Shown here: piece by piece, positions 32,635-41,420 of the stretch
Layout: every line of letters begins with the position of its first letter
How positions within the stretch are numbered: position 1 is the stretch's first letter
DNA from: Acidobacteriota bacterium
GTDB taxonomy: Bacteria; Acidobacteriota; Holophagae; Acanthopleuribacterales; Acanthopleuribacteraceae
DNA length: 64,000 nt
Assembly: GCA_002747255.1 (NCBI GenBank)
Contig: PDUC01000034.1
Coordinates: 23,467 to 87,466 of the forward strand
Reading direction: 5' to 3'
Made by a program: the position numbers and the translations under genes
Notes under the pieces: generated by a model
What the model saw: only the letters and a program-made list of their open reading frames with translations
Told to the model about the DNA's origin: nothing
Database searches by the model: none

Positions 32635-34929
32635 TTATTGAGAGTTACACACGCTTGGACCTGGTCGACGAGCGATCCGGAATCCCACTGTGGGCTGTAT
32701 GGCTGATATGCTCAGAGAATAATGCTGATAGACAAACAGTCTGTAGGCCGAAGTGTTGTAACTGCCGCCAATAACAATGCCACCATATTGCTCAGCCGGA
32801 TCCGCAACCGGTCCTGTCGGATCACATAAATCATCGTCGGATGTTCCATAGGTGGACAACCCGCTGTCAAAGTACCAGCTCTGTACCCACTCGGCTGCGT
32901 TACCAGCCACATCGTAACAGCCATGGGGACTTGGGAAAGGATAGCTTCCAACCGGGGCCAGACCGATAAAACCGTCCAGTTCTTTTTCCGGATCACCCCC
33001 GCAAACACAGTTTACGCCAGGTTCGAGTCCCGAACAGGATTTCTGTGCAAACCATTCACAGTCAAATTTATAGTTACCACAACCCTGTGGGAAGTAGTTG
33101 GCGCGATAGATTCCCGCTTCATCGGGGCAATCGTTTCCCCAGGGGTAGCGATTTTGATAACAGGCGCTGAGATCTTCGCATGGCACGTCTCCTCTTGCTG
33201 CCCGTTGCCACTCCATATGGGTAGGAAGACGATATCCATTGGAATCCCAATGGATATCGATGGGGTGTTCCACATGGCAGTTCTCACCACAACCTGTCAC
33301 AATGGGAATGATAGGTGAACCATTGTAGTAATAAACCGGATCATAGCCCATCACTGAGCTGAGCCAGTTGCAATAAGCATAAGCATCGTAATGATTAACC
33401 TGCACGACTGGCAAGCCCTGGCGATTGGTGATACTGGAAGCAGGATAGGTCCTGCCTGCCGTATAGTCACCGCCATTTTCGATAAAATAGTCATACTCGT
33501 CAAAAGTTAGTTCAAAAACACCTATTTCATACTCCGAAAGAGTGACGCGATGGCGGTAAAAAGAACGCGTCCAGCAATCGGGGTCTGTTACAACTCCACC
33601 TGAAGAAGGACTGTAGAATCCACATCCATATATGTATTCTCCTTCAGGTACCGTAACCGTTTCAGGCGGCGTAAACAGTTCAGGACAACTGTCCTGAGAA
33701 AACGTGTCCCGGCGCATCACCCTAAAGCCCCAATGATCACCCGCTGCTGAAATCTCTTTTTCCATTTTCTGGTATACCATGAGACGCCACGGCCCGCTCT
33801 TCCAGTCTCCACCCATAAGCGTCCCCATTTGAGGTTGACCGGAAACACTCACTGGCCCTTTGGGATCACACATTTGCGGAGCATTTCCGTAGCCATCCCA
33901 ATACCAGCCCTGAATGAACTCACTGACGTTTCCAGCCATGTCCATGCAGCCATAGGCACTGGGATAATTAATGAAACTTCCCACTGGAGCCGTAGTAGCG
34001 AATCCATCTGCTTCAGGTATGCCAGGTGCGGGATAAGCGGAACTGTCACTGCAATGCCTGTTGTCCGGATCTGCGTCATTCCAGTCACTTCCCGGCCAGA
34101 AATTGGCTCTGAACAAGGCCTCACCTGTGACCTCTTCATAAGGACACGCCGCTGGGCAGTCGGGAGCACTGTCGGAAAAACAGTATCCACCCCACGGAAA
34201 GCTGCGCTCATCGCAGTTGAGATCCAAGTCGTCACAACCACCGCGAGCCGCCTTAATCCACTCCGCTTCTGTGGGCAGGCGATAACCATTGGCCTCCCAA
34301 AGGACGGTAATGGGATAGGCATCATGGCAATTGGTAGTGCAATCGGTTTCTGTCACAAGGGGTATGAATGGCGTAGGGCCATCTGCACCCTCGTACATAT
34401 AAACTGGATCATATCCTACAAAGTCACTGAGCCAGTTACAGAATGCGTACATGTCGTACTGGTTGATATTGATAACCGGGTTGCTTCCTCGACCCCAGCC
34501 TTCATCCTCCGGATACGTTCGACCTTGAACATAATCACTGCCACTGTCGATGAAGGCATCGTATTCATTGAAGGTAATCTCATATTGACCCATATGATAA
34601 CTGGGTAACCACACCTTATTTCGAACTTGTGATAACTCACCGCATTCGGGATCGTAACCTACTTCACTGGGCTTTCCGCAACCCATTAAAAACCAGCCTG
34701 CTTCAACGGGAACTGTGGCAGGTGCAATTTCAACACAATGACAACTGTTATTGTGCCACTCAATGAGTTTGGTGATATCTGTTTTTCCAAAAGGGGGACA
34801 AACCCAAGCAAGAGGTTGATTCCACAAACTCACTTTCTCATAAAACTCAGCGTCACCGCTTGGACAAAGTGTCTGTGAGAAAACCTGAATCGAAAAGGTC
34901 AAACTGAAAATAATGGCCAATAAACGCAT
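32635..34929 (-). CDS. Secreted protein with two FGE-sulfatase (SUMF1-like) domains
   Basis: 764 residues with a signal peptide (MRLLAIIFSLTFSIQVFSQ). Two formylglycine-generating-enzyme-like domains lie in tandem (about 80-410 and 425-760). Each has GxYEITFxEYDxFI, NGYRLPTxxEWxxAARG, DMAGNVSEFIQGWYWD or VAGNAAEWVQSWYFD, and a GFR end. The C-terminal Cys pair required for formylglycine formation is absent (GFRVMRR and GFRIARR replace GFRCAR), so the domains are probably binding modules. Many other Cys suggest disulphides. Its ATG follows AGGGGG. The partner is unknown. Confidence 0.88.
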   Translation of the reverse strand: MRLLAIIFSLTFSIQVFSQTLCPSGDAEFYEKVSLWNQPLAWVCPPFGKTDITKLIEWHNNSCHCVEIAPATVPVEAGWFLMGCGKPSEVGYDPECGELSQVRNKVWLPSYHMGQYEITFNEYDAFIDSGSDYVQGRTYPEDEGWGRGSNPVININQYDMYAFCNWLSDFVGYDPVYMYEGADGPTPFIPLVTETDCTTNCHDAYPITVLWEANGYRLPTEAEWIKAARGGCDDLDLNCDERSFPWGGYCFSDSAPDCPAACPYEEVTGEALFRANFWPGSDWNDADPDNRHCSDSSAYPAPGIPEADGFATTAPVGSFINYPSAYGCMDMAGNVSEFIQGWYWDGYGNAPQMCDPKGPVSVSGQPQMGTLMGGDWKSGPWRLMVYQKMEKEISAAGDHWGFRVMRRDTFSQDSCPELFTPPETVTVPEGEYIYGCGFYSPSSGGVVTDPDCWTRSFYRHRVTLSEYEIGVFELTFDEYDYFIENGGDYTAGRTYPASSITNRQGLPVVQVNHYDAYAYCNWLSSVMGYDPVYYYNGSPIIPIVTGCGENCHVEHPIDIHWDSNGYRLPTHMEWQRAARGDVPCEDLSACYQNRYPWGNDCPDEAGIYRANYFPQGCGNYKFDCEWFAQKSCSGLEPGVNCVCGGDPEKELDGFIGLAPVGSYPFPSPHGCYDVAGNAAEWVQSWYFDSGLSTYGTSDDDLCDPTGPVADPAEQYGGIVIGGSYNTSAYRLFVYQHYSLSISAIQPTVGFRIARRPGPSVCNSQ

Positions 34930-35178
34930 TTTTACCCCCTGTTTATTAAATTTTACATCGATAGATAAAATGAATACTTGAGAAAAAACACGAAAAATGA
35001 TTTTAATTTAAAAAAATACAGCTGTTCCACGGCAGTTTACCTGTACGGCACATGGCTGAACTTTCTCAAAGTCCTCTATACCCTAATAAAAATGCCATAA
35101 CTCAGCCATAGATATCTTGTGCTTATAAAATGACGTAACCTGGTTCTGTCCACTTACATCAAACAACTCTTTTCCAAT

Positions 35179-35195
35179 TTAACGCAATGCGGCAA
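35179..35195. promoter_or_regulatory. Operator copy 1 upstream of the phasin promoter
   Basis: TTAACGCAATGCGGCAA fits the palindrome TTGNCGC-NNN-GCGNCAA, with one base off in the left arm. It lies just upstream of the -35. The preceding stretch from 34930 shows nothing else. Confidence 0.6.
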
Positions 35196-35203
35196 AAAAA
35201 CAC

Positions 35204-35232
35204 TTGACACTCATGCCGCACCGCGTTATTTT
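35204..35232 (+). promoter_or_regulatory. Promoter of the phasin-like gene
   Basis: A perfect TTGACA (35204-35209), a 17-base spacer and TATTTT (35227-35232). The start of transcription would be near 35240. Operators lie before, inside and after it. Confidence 0.7.
35213..35229. promoter_or_regulatory. Operator copy 2 inside the phasin promoter
   Basis: ATGCCGCACCGCGTTAT is a third-spaced copy of the same palindrome (TTGNCGC-NNN-GCGNCAA with altered outer bases). It fills the -35/-10 spacer and overlaps the -10, so binding would block RNA polymerase. Confidence 0.6.
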
Positions 35233-35241
35233 AGAGCACGC

Positions 35242-35258
35242 TTGACGCAACGCGGCAA
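35242..35258. promoter_or_regulatory. Operator copy 3 downstream of the phasin promoter
   Basis: TTGACGCAACGCGGCAA is the best copy, with both arms perfect (TTGACGC/GCGGCAA). It sits at the likely transcription start. Centres of the three copies are 34 and 29 bases apart, close to three helical turns. Confidence 0.65.
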
Positions 35259-35282
35259 GGGGTGAGCATAAAAGGAGCGAAT

Positions 35283-35639
35283 ATGAAAGTCATTGAAATG
35301 GTTTTATCGAATGCGAAGCTTGCTACAGGAGCAGGTAAAGCCCTTGTGTTTGCCGGTTTGGGAACGTATTCCCTCCTTGAAGAAAACTCCAAAAAGCTCG
35401 TGGACACTTTAATTCAAAAAGGAGAGATGTACAAAGGTCCAAAGCCCATTAAAGCGCCCGCACAGTTATCTTCTATAACCGATAGTTTAAAAGATCGCGG
35501 CCAGCAAGTAGAAAAAAAGGTTCAAACCGTCATCAACGGGGCACTCAGTCGGTTTGGCGTTCCGAGCCGGGATGAAGTTTACACATTAATTTCAAGAGTA
35601 GAGTCACTTGCAAAAAAAATAGACGGCATGAAAGTCTGA
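35283..35639 (+). CDS. Phasin-family (PhaF-like) protein
   Basis: 118 residues from the ATG at 35283, with AAGGAG upstream. The amphipathic helical body and the C-terminus LSRFGVPSRDEVYTLISRVESLAKKIDGMK match the end of polyhydroxyalkanoate granule-associated phasins (GIPSRxEVDxLxxRVDxLxxxI coiled coil). Early glycines in ATGAGKALVFAGLGTYSLLEE are also typical. Phasins coat storage granules; no PHA synthase is in the window, so a different partner is possible. Three operators suggest strong repression and release by a signal. Confidence 0.75.
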   Translation: MKVIEMVLSNAKLATGAGKALVFAGLGTYSLLEENSKKLVDTLIQKGEMYKGPKPIKAPAQLSSITDSLKDRGQQVEKKVQTVINGALSRFGVPSRDEVYTLISRVESLAKKIDGMKV

Positions 35640-35669
35640 CGATTAACATCTCCTTCAAGCAGGAAGTGT

Positions 35670-35701
35670 GGCTGGCCTTAAAACGGCCAGCCTTTTTTTT
35701 G
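35670..35701 (+). terminator. Terminator of the phasin-like gene
   Basis: GGCTGGCC and GGCCAGCC form an 8-base stem with a 7-base loop, followed by eight T. It is 31 bases after the stop. Confidence 0.92.
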
Positions 35702-35750
35702 AGTTTTTACACTGTTGAAGTTGATGTAAAATAATTCCAAAGGAAGGGAT

Positions 35751-36035
35751 ATGTCTGGAAGAAATACAATGAAGATATTGAAGGTCTTATCCCGCAGCGG
35801 CGGTGAGATCTTTGGAACCAACAGCGGTTCCTGGTTTCCGACAGGGACCCAATTGCCTGAGCCCCGCGTGGAGTTCGAGCTTCTAACCTTGTCGGTGCAG
35901 ATCTTCAACTGCACGTGCAACACCTGGACGGTCAGAAACATGGTCAAAGCGGGTTACCTGGAGCCCACTGATAAACCCAACACATTCAGAATGACTGATT
36001 TTGGAAGGCAAATTGTCAACAAGGAGAATATCTAA
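35751..36035 (+). CDS. Small hypothetical protein, possible winged-helix
   Basis: 94 residues, ATG at 35751 with AAGGGA upstream. The C-terminal half (NTWTVRNMVKAGYLEPTDKPNTFRMTDFGRQIV) resembles the last helix and wing of a winged-helix domain (AGYLE...YRLTDxGRxxV). The N-terminal half has several aromatic and Pro residues and is not recognised. The exonuclease III gene starts 3 bases after its stop, so they form an operon. A DNA-binding role is likely but unproven. Confidence 0.65.
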   Translation: MSGRNTMKILKVLSRSGGEIFGTNSGSWFPTGTQLPEPRVEFELLTLSVQIFNCTCNTWTVRNMVKAGYLEPTDKPNTFRMTDFGRQIVNKENI

Positions 36036-36038
36036 GCT

Positions 36039-36803
36039 ATGAAACTCCTTTCATGGAATGTAAACGGCATCCGCGCGGCGGGGAAAAAGGGACTTTGGGA
36101 TTGGTTCGCCTCACAGCAAGCCGATATCGTCGCCTTTCAGGAAACCAAGGCTCAGCCATCACAATTAGATGAGGAAGTTTTACAACCCAAAGGCTATCAG
36201 AGTTATTGGCACAGTGCGGAAAAAAGGGGATACAGCGGTGTGGCTACATACACCAAACGACAACCCGTTAAAGTTCATACCGGCCTGGATGTGGAGGAGT
36301 TTGACAGGGAAGGGCGATCCCTCACGCTGGAATTTGACAATTTCGTCCATGTCAATGCCTATTTCCCTAACAGTCAGCGAAATGGAGCACGACTGGATTA
36401 CAAACTGCGTTTTTGCCATGCGATGATGAGCTATTTGAAAGACTGGGTTGATCAGGGCAAGAACGTCATTCTATGCGGCGATTACAACATCGCTCACAAA
36501 GAAATTGACTTGAAGAACCCCAAAACAAACCAAAAGAACGCGGGCTTCCTGCCAGAAGAGCGGGCTTGGATGACAGAGTTCACAAGCCAGGGCTTTACCG
36601 ATGTTTTCAGGCAGTGGCACCCCAATGAGCCCGACCACTACACCTGGTGGAGTTACAGACCGGGCGTCAGAGACAGGAATATTGGTTGGCGCATTGACTA
36701 CCATTGTGTGAACAACAGCTTCGCCGACCGTGTCAAATCGGTAGGCCACCAATCCAGCACCATGGGCTCCGATCACTGCCCAATCTATCTGGAGTTGCGA
36801 TAA
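36039..36803 (+). CDS. xth: Exodeoxyribonuclease III (AP endonuclease)
   Basis: 254 residues. All motifs of the ExoIII/Ape1 family are present: LLSWNVNGIRAAGKKG, QETKAQ with the metal-binding Glu, NAYFPNSQRNGARLDYKLRF, GDYNIAHKEIDL, and the C-terminal GSDHCPIYLEL. It cuts DNA at abasic sites and removes 3' blocks in base-excision repair. It follows the small winged-helix-like gene at 3 bases. The strong match to eukaryote-like ExoIII (YSGVATYTK and WWSYRPGVRDRNIGWRIDY) is normal in this family. Confidence 0.95.
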   Translation: MKLLSWNVNGIRAAGKKGLWDWFASQQADIVAFQETKAQPSQLDEEVLQPKGYQSYWHSAEKRGYSGVATYTKRQPVKVHTGLDVEEFDREGRSLTLEFDNFVHVNAYFPNSQRNGARLDYKLRFCHAMMSYLKDWVDQGKNVILCGDYNIAHKEIDLKNPKTNQKNAGFLPEERAWMTEFTSQGFTDVFRQWHPNEPDHYTWWSYRPGVRDRNIGWRIDYHCVNNSFADRVKSVGHQSSTMGSDHCPIYLELR

Positions 36804-36840
36804 GTCTGAACACCGTCTTGTACAGGTCTGCCGAAGCCAG

Positions 36841-38187
36841 CTAGGAACCTGAGATGAGCTCTAAAGCTTCTGTCAATGTAGAGACGCCAAAAATAGTCAC
36901 ACCTTGCATCCTAACAGCACTGTTTCCCATAGGACAGATGACGTGTTTAAACCCCAAATTGTGACATTCCTTAAATCTCAGCATACCTCTTGAAACAGAG
37001 CGAATTTCGCCAGACAAACCCAATTCCCCAAAAACTGCCAGTTCCGGATCCAGAGCCTTATTGTTGAAGGAGGAGTAAACAGCCAAAGCCAAAGCCAAAT
37101 CCAGAGCGGGTTCCTGAATGGAAAAGCCGCCGATAATATTGACAAACACGTCCAACCCTTGAATTTGCAAGCCCGCTTTTTTCTCCAGAACAGCAAGAAT
37201 CAAGGCCAGACGGTTGGGATCCACACCCATGGAAAGTCGCCTTGGAGCGGCAAAGGGTGATTGACTGGTTAGAACCTGGATTTCGACCATCAAGGGTCTG
37301 GTACCTTCGATACAGGGAATAATCACACTGCCCGCAGCTTCCTGTGGACGCTGCTCCAGTAGCAGGTGACTGGGATTGTCCACTTCCTTCAACCCTTTTT
37401 CGGTCATTTGGAACATACCCAATTCCTGAGCAGGTCCAAACCGGTTCTTCTGAGCGCGAACCAGACGCATGTTGTGAAACTTGTCACCCTCAAAGTAAAA
37501 AACACCATCCACCATGTGTTCCAGTATTTTTGGGCCGGCTATTTGACCGTCTTTCGTAATGTGCCCAACTAAAATGGCCGTAATACCCTTGGGCTTGCAA
37601 AGTGCCATCAAACACGCGGTAACTTCTCTTACCTGCGTGACACTACCGGGAGAAGAACCCAATTCAGGATGATGCATGGTCTGCACGCTGTCTATAATCA
37701 GAAAAGGATAGGGTTCTGTCTCAAGTGCTTGTTCCAGAACTTCCAGGTTGGTTTCGGCCATCAGGCTCAGCTCTTTTTCTACAATACCCAGTCGATCACT
37801 TCTCAATCTGATTTGAGCCAATGACTCCTCTCCTGTAACATACAGAACCCGGCGGCCCTGAGACTGAACATAAGCGGCGACCTGCAGTAAAAGGGTTGAT
37901 TTACCAATACCGGGTTCCCCTCCAAAGAGAAGCAGCGAGCCAGGCACAAAACCACCACCCAAAACCCGATCGAGCTCCCACATTCCAGAGGTGAACCGCG
38001 TTATATCTTCCTTTTCAATATGGCCCAGGTTCTTGATCTCAGCACTTGGTCCCGATCGTTTTTTCACCGCTGAAACCCTGCTGATTTCAAAGGTTTCCCA
38101 CTCCTGACAATGGGGACACTGGCCCATCCACTTGGGACTGTTGTATCCACACTGATTGCATTTATAAGTGGTTTTATCCTTGGCCAT
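36841..38187 (-). CDS. radA: DNA repair protein RadA
   Basis: 448 residues from the ATG at 38187, with GGAGG upstream; an extension to 38235 is unlikely. The zinc finger CNQC...CPHC is at the N-terminus, then the RecA-like core with Walker A GGEPGIGKST, the RadA-specific KNRFGPAQELGMF, and the Lon-like C-terminal domain (GGFSIQEPALDLALALAVYSS...ELGLSGEIRSV). RadA helps branch migration in recombination and in transformation. It stands alone. Confidence 0.95.
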   Translation of the reverse strand: MAKDKTTYKCNQCGYNSPKWMGQCPHCQEWETFEISRVSAVKKRSGPSAEIKNLGHIEKEDITRFTSGMWELDRVLGGGFVPGSLLLFGGEPGIGKSTLLLQVAAYVQSQGRRVLYVTGEESLAQIRLRSDRLGIVEKELSLMAETNLEVLEQALETEPYPFLIIDSVQTMHHPELGSSPGSVTQVREVTACLMALCKPKGITAILVGHITKDGQIAGPKILEHMVDGVFYFEGDKFHNMRLVRAQKNRFGPAQELGMFQMTEKGLKEVDNPSHLLLEQRPQEAAGSVIIPCIEGTRPLMVEIQVLTSQSPFAAPRRLSMGVDPNRLALILAVLEKKAGLQIQGLDVFVNIIGGFSIQEPALDLALALAVYSSFNNKALDPELAVFGELGLSGEIRSVSRGMLRFKECHNLGFKHVICPMGNSAVRMQGVTIFGVSTLTEALELISGS

Positions 38188-38343
38188 AGAGCCTCCGTTT
38201 CCTTTCAACCATTCGTTCGCGTATTGTAACCTCAATCAGTAAGGCTTTACCACTGTGCGCGTGCATCCTTTTTATTCTCCATATCAAAAAGATGAAAAAC
38301 CGTTGGCCGCCTGAAGCATCACCTGGCAGTTCTGCTTTTCCAG

Positions 38344-38766
38344 TTACAGCAGCTTCCGGAACCCTATTCTCTCATACCCTGCCGGGAAATCAGGAAAACG
38401 CGTAAACTCTTCAAACCCCAATCGAGTGTAGAAAGCCGGGGCCTGCCAGCTCTGCGTCCACAACCACAGACCTTTCATGCTGTTTTCTCTGGCATACTGT
38501 TCCGCTTGAAAAATCAGTTTTTTTCCCAGACCGCGGTTTCGTATGGCTGAATCCACCCAGAGTTCATCAAGATACATCCAATCCCAAAGAATATCAGCCG
38601 TCACAACACCGACTAAAACTCCGCCTTGACTGTAAACAACCCAATTCAACCTTTCTTTTCTGTACTTGGGAGCAAATTGCTGTTTTGAATGAGCCTCAAA
38701 ACCGTTGGCTATCTTTTGCTGTTCCTCAGGCCTCAGTACGCCCTTCTTCAAGACAATTTGGTTCAT
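38344..38766 (-). CDS. GNAT-family N-acetyltransferase
   Basis: 140 residues from the ATG at 38766, preceded by GGAGG. The GNAT fold is shown by the acetyl-CoA-binding VDSAIRNRGLGKKLIFQAEQYA (Q/RxxGxG/A) and by YTRLGFEEFTRF at the end. The substrate is unknown. The ATG overlaps the stop of the upstream NADAR gene by 4 bases, so both are made together. Confidence 0.85.
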   Translation of the reverse strand: MNQIVLKKGVLRPEEQQKIANGFEAHSKQQFAPKYRKERLNWVVYSQGGVLVGVVTADILWDWMYLDELWVDSAIRNRGLGKKLIFQAEQYARENSMKGLWLWTQSWQAPAFYTRLGFEEFTRFPDFPAGYERIGFRKLL

Positions 38767-39368
38767 GAAACCTCCGTCTCTTTTTGTGGAAACAATCTTG
38801 CCCGTGCTTCCATAATGGCAAACCCGCATAAGTTTTCACCCGGCCATACTTCGGGATGATCAATGTCCGCATCGTTTTCAGAGAGGCCAATTCCCCATAA
38901 ACGATCCTCTGGGCTGGCTTCAACCAGAACGGCTTCTCCCGTGCTGAACAAGAACGCTTTCAGTCGCGGGTTTTGTGAAAATTTGGCCATGTTTCCCTGG
39001 ACGACCATTTCAAATGCATGCTGCCGCCATATCGAGCGATTGAAATTCCTCACCGCTCGCCCCAGTTGTTTAGCTTCACGCGGGTGTGACGCCAGCAGAA
39101 TGCGTTTCAGATTGTCCACATCCCCGAACAATCGGGCTTTACAGGCCATCATGTAGTGCTCGGCTGTTGGATAACGACAATGGTCAATTGTAAATGGCGC
39201 GTCATACCACTGACTGAGACAGGTTTTTCCAATGGATCCATCACGCGCTGGTGCGTGATCCCAGAAGAAAAGATATTTCGGTAACATACCGAGCCTGCAA
39301 AGACGAATTAATTCCGCTCTGCTTCTCACCTCAAACGGAGATGGTATGGGTTCAACACACTTGCTCAT
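38763..39368 (-). CDS. NADAR-family protein (YbiA-like)
   Basis: 201 residues. The NADAR (NAD- and ADP-ribose-associated, YbiA-like) pattern is present: LSQWYDAPFTIDHCRYPTAEHYMMACKARLFGD, then AKQLGRAV, GNMAKFSQNPRLKAFL and VEASPEDRLWGIG. Family members act on N-glycosidic bonds; some remove ADP-ribose from guanine and counter DarT-like toxins. No toxin gene is next to it. It is co-expressed with a GNAT acetyltransferase gene. Confidence 0.88.
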   Translation of the reverse strand: MSKCVEPIPSPFEVRSRAELIRLCRLGMLPKYLFFWDHAPARDGSIGKTCLSQWYDAPFTIDHCRYPTAEHYMMACKARLFGDVDNLKRILLASHPREAKQLGRAVRNFNRSIWRQHAFEMVVQGNMAKFSQNPRLKAFLFSTGEAVLVEASPEDRLWGIGLSENDADIDHPEVWPGENLCGFAIMEARARLFPQKETEVS

Positions 39369-39736
39369 TGGTCTATTCTATTACAATCAAATAAAAACCT
39401 TCAGTCTTTGTTTTTGCGTTCATTAAAGATACCTGTTTCCCTATCAGCTCAGGCCGCAGCAAATCTGTGGCCTGTCCTCACTGCAAGCTGATTGCTCAAT
39501 GAAAATGACAGTTAGAGCCGTTGTGTGGCCAAGCAGAGCATTGGATAGGCGGGAACCACCGGCTCTGTTTTCTCATGAAAAAAATACAACGAGTCTTTTC
39601 TCGGTGCACGGGTATGTAGAAGAAGCCAGCCTTTTATTAAAAACGTCTATTAGATTTTGGTTAGTTTCTTGTATTTTTTTTCCGGTGTGTTTAGAATTTC
39701 TTGGGTTCTTTATGGTTCTATTGGGAGGAGAGAGTG
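39369..39736. other. Intergenic stretch upstream of the phosphonate-type transporter
   Basis: It separates the divergent NADAR and phnD-like genes and should hold both promoters. I see no convincing gene, RNA or operator. An overlapping frame at 39499 is not credible. Confidence 0.4.
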
Positions 39737-40651
39737 ATGAGGTCTCGACATTATTTTTGGTTAAGTCTGTTTTTATGCCTGAATCTACTGAATTGCGTCA
39801 CCAAGGAAGCTGAACTGGGGTCCAAAGACAACCCCATTAAAATGTATTTCACGCCGTCCAGCGACGCGGAGAACATTTCCACCAACTCGAGAGATTTTTT
39901 GGAATACCTGGAAAAGGAAACGGGATATTTTTTTGAATCGGCTATACCCACCAGTTACATTGCCGTAGTGGAAGCGTTTGGTGCTTCACGCGCTGATATC
40001 GCTGTCATGAATTCTTTTGGATACCTGCTTGCCAATCAAAAATACGGTGCCGAGGCCAAACTGAAAGCTATTCGATACGGTCAGACTCACTACAATGGAA
40101 TGATCATCACGCGTATCGACTCCGGAATTGACGCCATTGAAGACCTGGCAGGAAAAGCCATCGCTTTTACCGACAGTTCATCGACTTCCGGTTACCTTTT
40201 TCCCATGAAACTCTTAAAAGAGAAGAATATCGAGCCATCGCAAACCGTATTCGCCATGAAACACGACAGTGTCGTGACCATGGTCTATCAAGGACAAGTT
40301 GATGCAGGAGCGTGTTTTTATTCTCCACCGGATGAAAACGGCAAAATCAGGGATGCCCGCGAAAAGGTCATGACTCAGTTCCCGGATGTGGAAGAACAAG
40401 TAAAAATCCTCGTTATTTCAGATAATATCGTCAACGACCCATTTGTTTTCAGGAAGGGACTTCCCCCTGAACTGGTCGATAAAGTCATCCAAGCCATTAC
40501 ATCGTTTATTGCTTCTCCAGAAGGAAAGGCTTCATTTGAATTGACCTATAACATTGAGGGGGTCGTAGCCACTGATGATTCAGACTACGACGGATTAAGA
40601 GAAATGGTCAGGTTTAATGAAATCGATCCCGCGTCGATGTTAGAGAAGTGA
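39737..40651 (+). CDS. Phosphate/phosphite/phosphonate ABC transporter, binding lipoprotein
   Basis: 304 residues from the ATG at 39737, with GGAGGAG upstream. The N-terminus ends LNLLNC, a lipobox-like site. The mature part is a type II periplasmic binding protein of the PhnD family: FTPSSDAENI, SRADIAVMNSFGYLLAN, KAIAFTDSSSTSGYLFP and DSVVTMVYQGQVDAGACFYSPP. It delivers phosphonate or phosphite to the PhnC/PhnE pair encoded next (4-base gap). The exact ligand cannot be read from sequence. Confidence 0.9.
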   Translation: MRSRHYFWLSLFLCLNLLNCVTKEAELGSKDNPIKMYFTPSSDAENISTNSRDFLEYLEKETGYFFESAIPTSYIAVVEAFGASRADIAVMNSFGYLLANQKYGAEAKLKAIRYGQTHYNGMIITRIDSGIDAIEDLAGKAIAFTDSSSTSGYLFPMKLLKEKNIEPSQTVFAMKHDSVVTMVYQGQVDAGACFYSPPDENGKIRDAREKVMTQFPDVEEQVKILVISDNIVNDPFVFRKGLPPELVDKVIQAITSFIASPEGKASFELTYNIEGVVATDDSDYDGLREMVRFNEIDPASMLEK

Positions 40652-40655
40652 TGCG

Positions 40656-41414
40656 ATGTTATCGATAACCAATTTACACAAAATCTATCCGGGCGGCGTT
40701 CACGCTTTAAAAGGTGTGGATCTGGAAGTTAAAAAAGGCGTATTTTACGTCGTCATTGGTTTAAGCGGGTCAGGTAAATCCACGCTTTTGCGCTGTATTA
40801 ACCGTATCCACCAACCAACAGAAGGCAGGATTATCTACAAAGGCGAGGACATTACGCACTTAAAAGGTAAAGCCATCAGACAAGTTCGGTCTCGAATGGG
40901 AATGATTTTCCAACACTTTAACCTGGTACCCAGACGTTCTGTAATGACCAACGTGCTGACAGGTGCTCTTTCACGAACCCGTACCATTCGCTCTCTAATG
41001 GGTCAATTCTCCTCTGAAGACCGCGACAAAGCCATGGAAAACATCAGGATCATGGGCCTGGAAGGCAAGGAAAAGCATCGCATCGAGCAACTTTCAGGCG
41101 GACAGAAACAACGCGTTTCCATTGCCCGTGCGCTAATGCAAAACCCCGAACTCCTTTTGGCCGACGAACCCGTTGCCAGCCTGGATCCGGCAACCTCTAC
41201 TTCCGTCATGACCTACCTTGAGAAAGTCAATAAAGAGCTGGGCGTAACGGTTATGTGCAATCTCCACTTCCTGTCTCTCGTCCGTCAGTTTGGAACCGAA
41301 GTGATGGCATTAAAAGATGGCAGAGGCGTCTTTCACGGATCACCAGACCAAATTGATGAAGCCTGGTTCAAGAAAATCTATGGCGAAGATGCCGTTGAAG
41401 TAACCATTAAGTAG
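40656..41414 (+). CDS. phnC: PhnC-type ABC ATPase
   Basis: 252 residues. Walker A GLSGSGKST is at 35-43, the Q-loop is GMIFQHFNLVPR, the signature LSGGQKQRVSIARALM, Walker B LLLADEPVASLDP. PhnC traits are RSVMTNVLTGALSRTRTIRSL and VTVMCNLHFLSLVRQFG. It powers phosphonate-type import. It lies between the binding protein and permease genes with short gaps. Confidence 0.92.
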   Translation: MLSITNLHKIYPGGVHALKGVDLEVKKGVFYVVIGLSGSGKSTLLRCINRIHQPTEGRIIYKGEDITHLKGKAIRQVRSRMGMIFQHFNLVPRRSVMTNVLTGALSRTRTIRSLMGQFSSEDRDKAMENIRIMGLEGKEKHRIEQLSGGQKQRVSIARALMQNPELLLADEPVASLDPATSTSVMTYLEKVNKELGVTVMCNLHFLSLVRQFGTEVMALKDGRGVFHGSPDQIDEAWFKKIYGEDAVEVTIK

Positions 41415-41420
41415 GGCAGC

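Noticed and set aside
33829-34608. 259-codon plus-strand frame within the FGE-like gene
   Set aside because: Antisense shadow of a well-supported gene with clear family motifs.
39499-39813. 104-codon plus-strand frame
   Set aside because: Runs out of frame into the phnD-like gene and has no ribosome-binding site.
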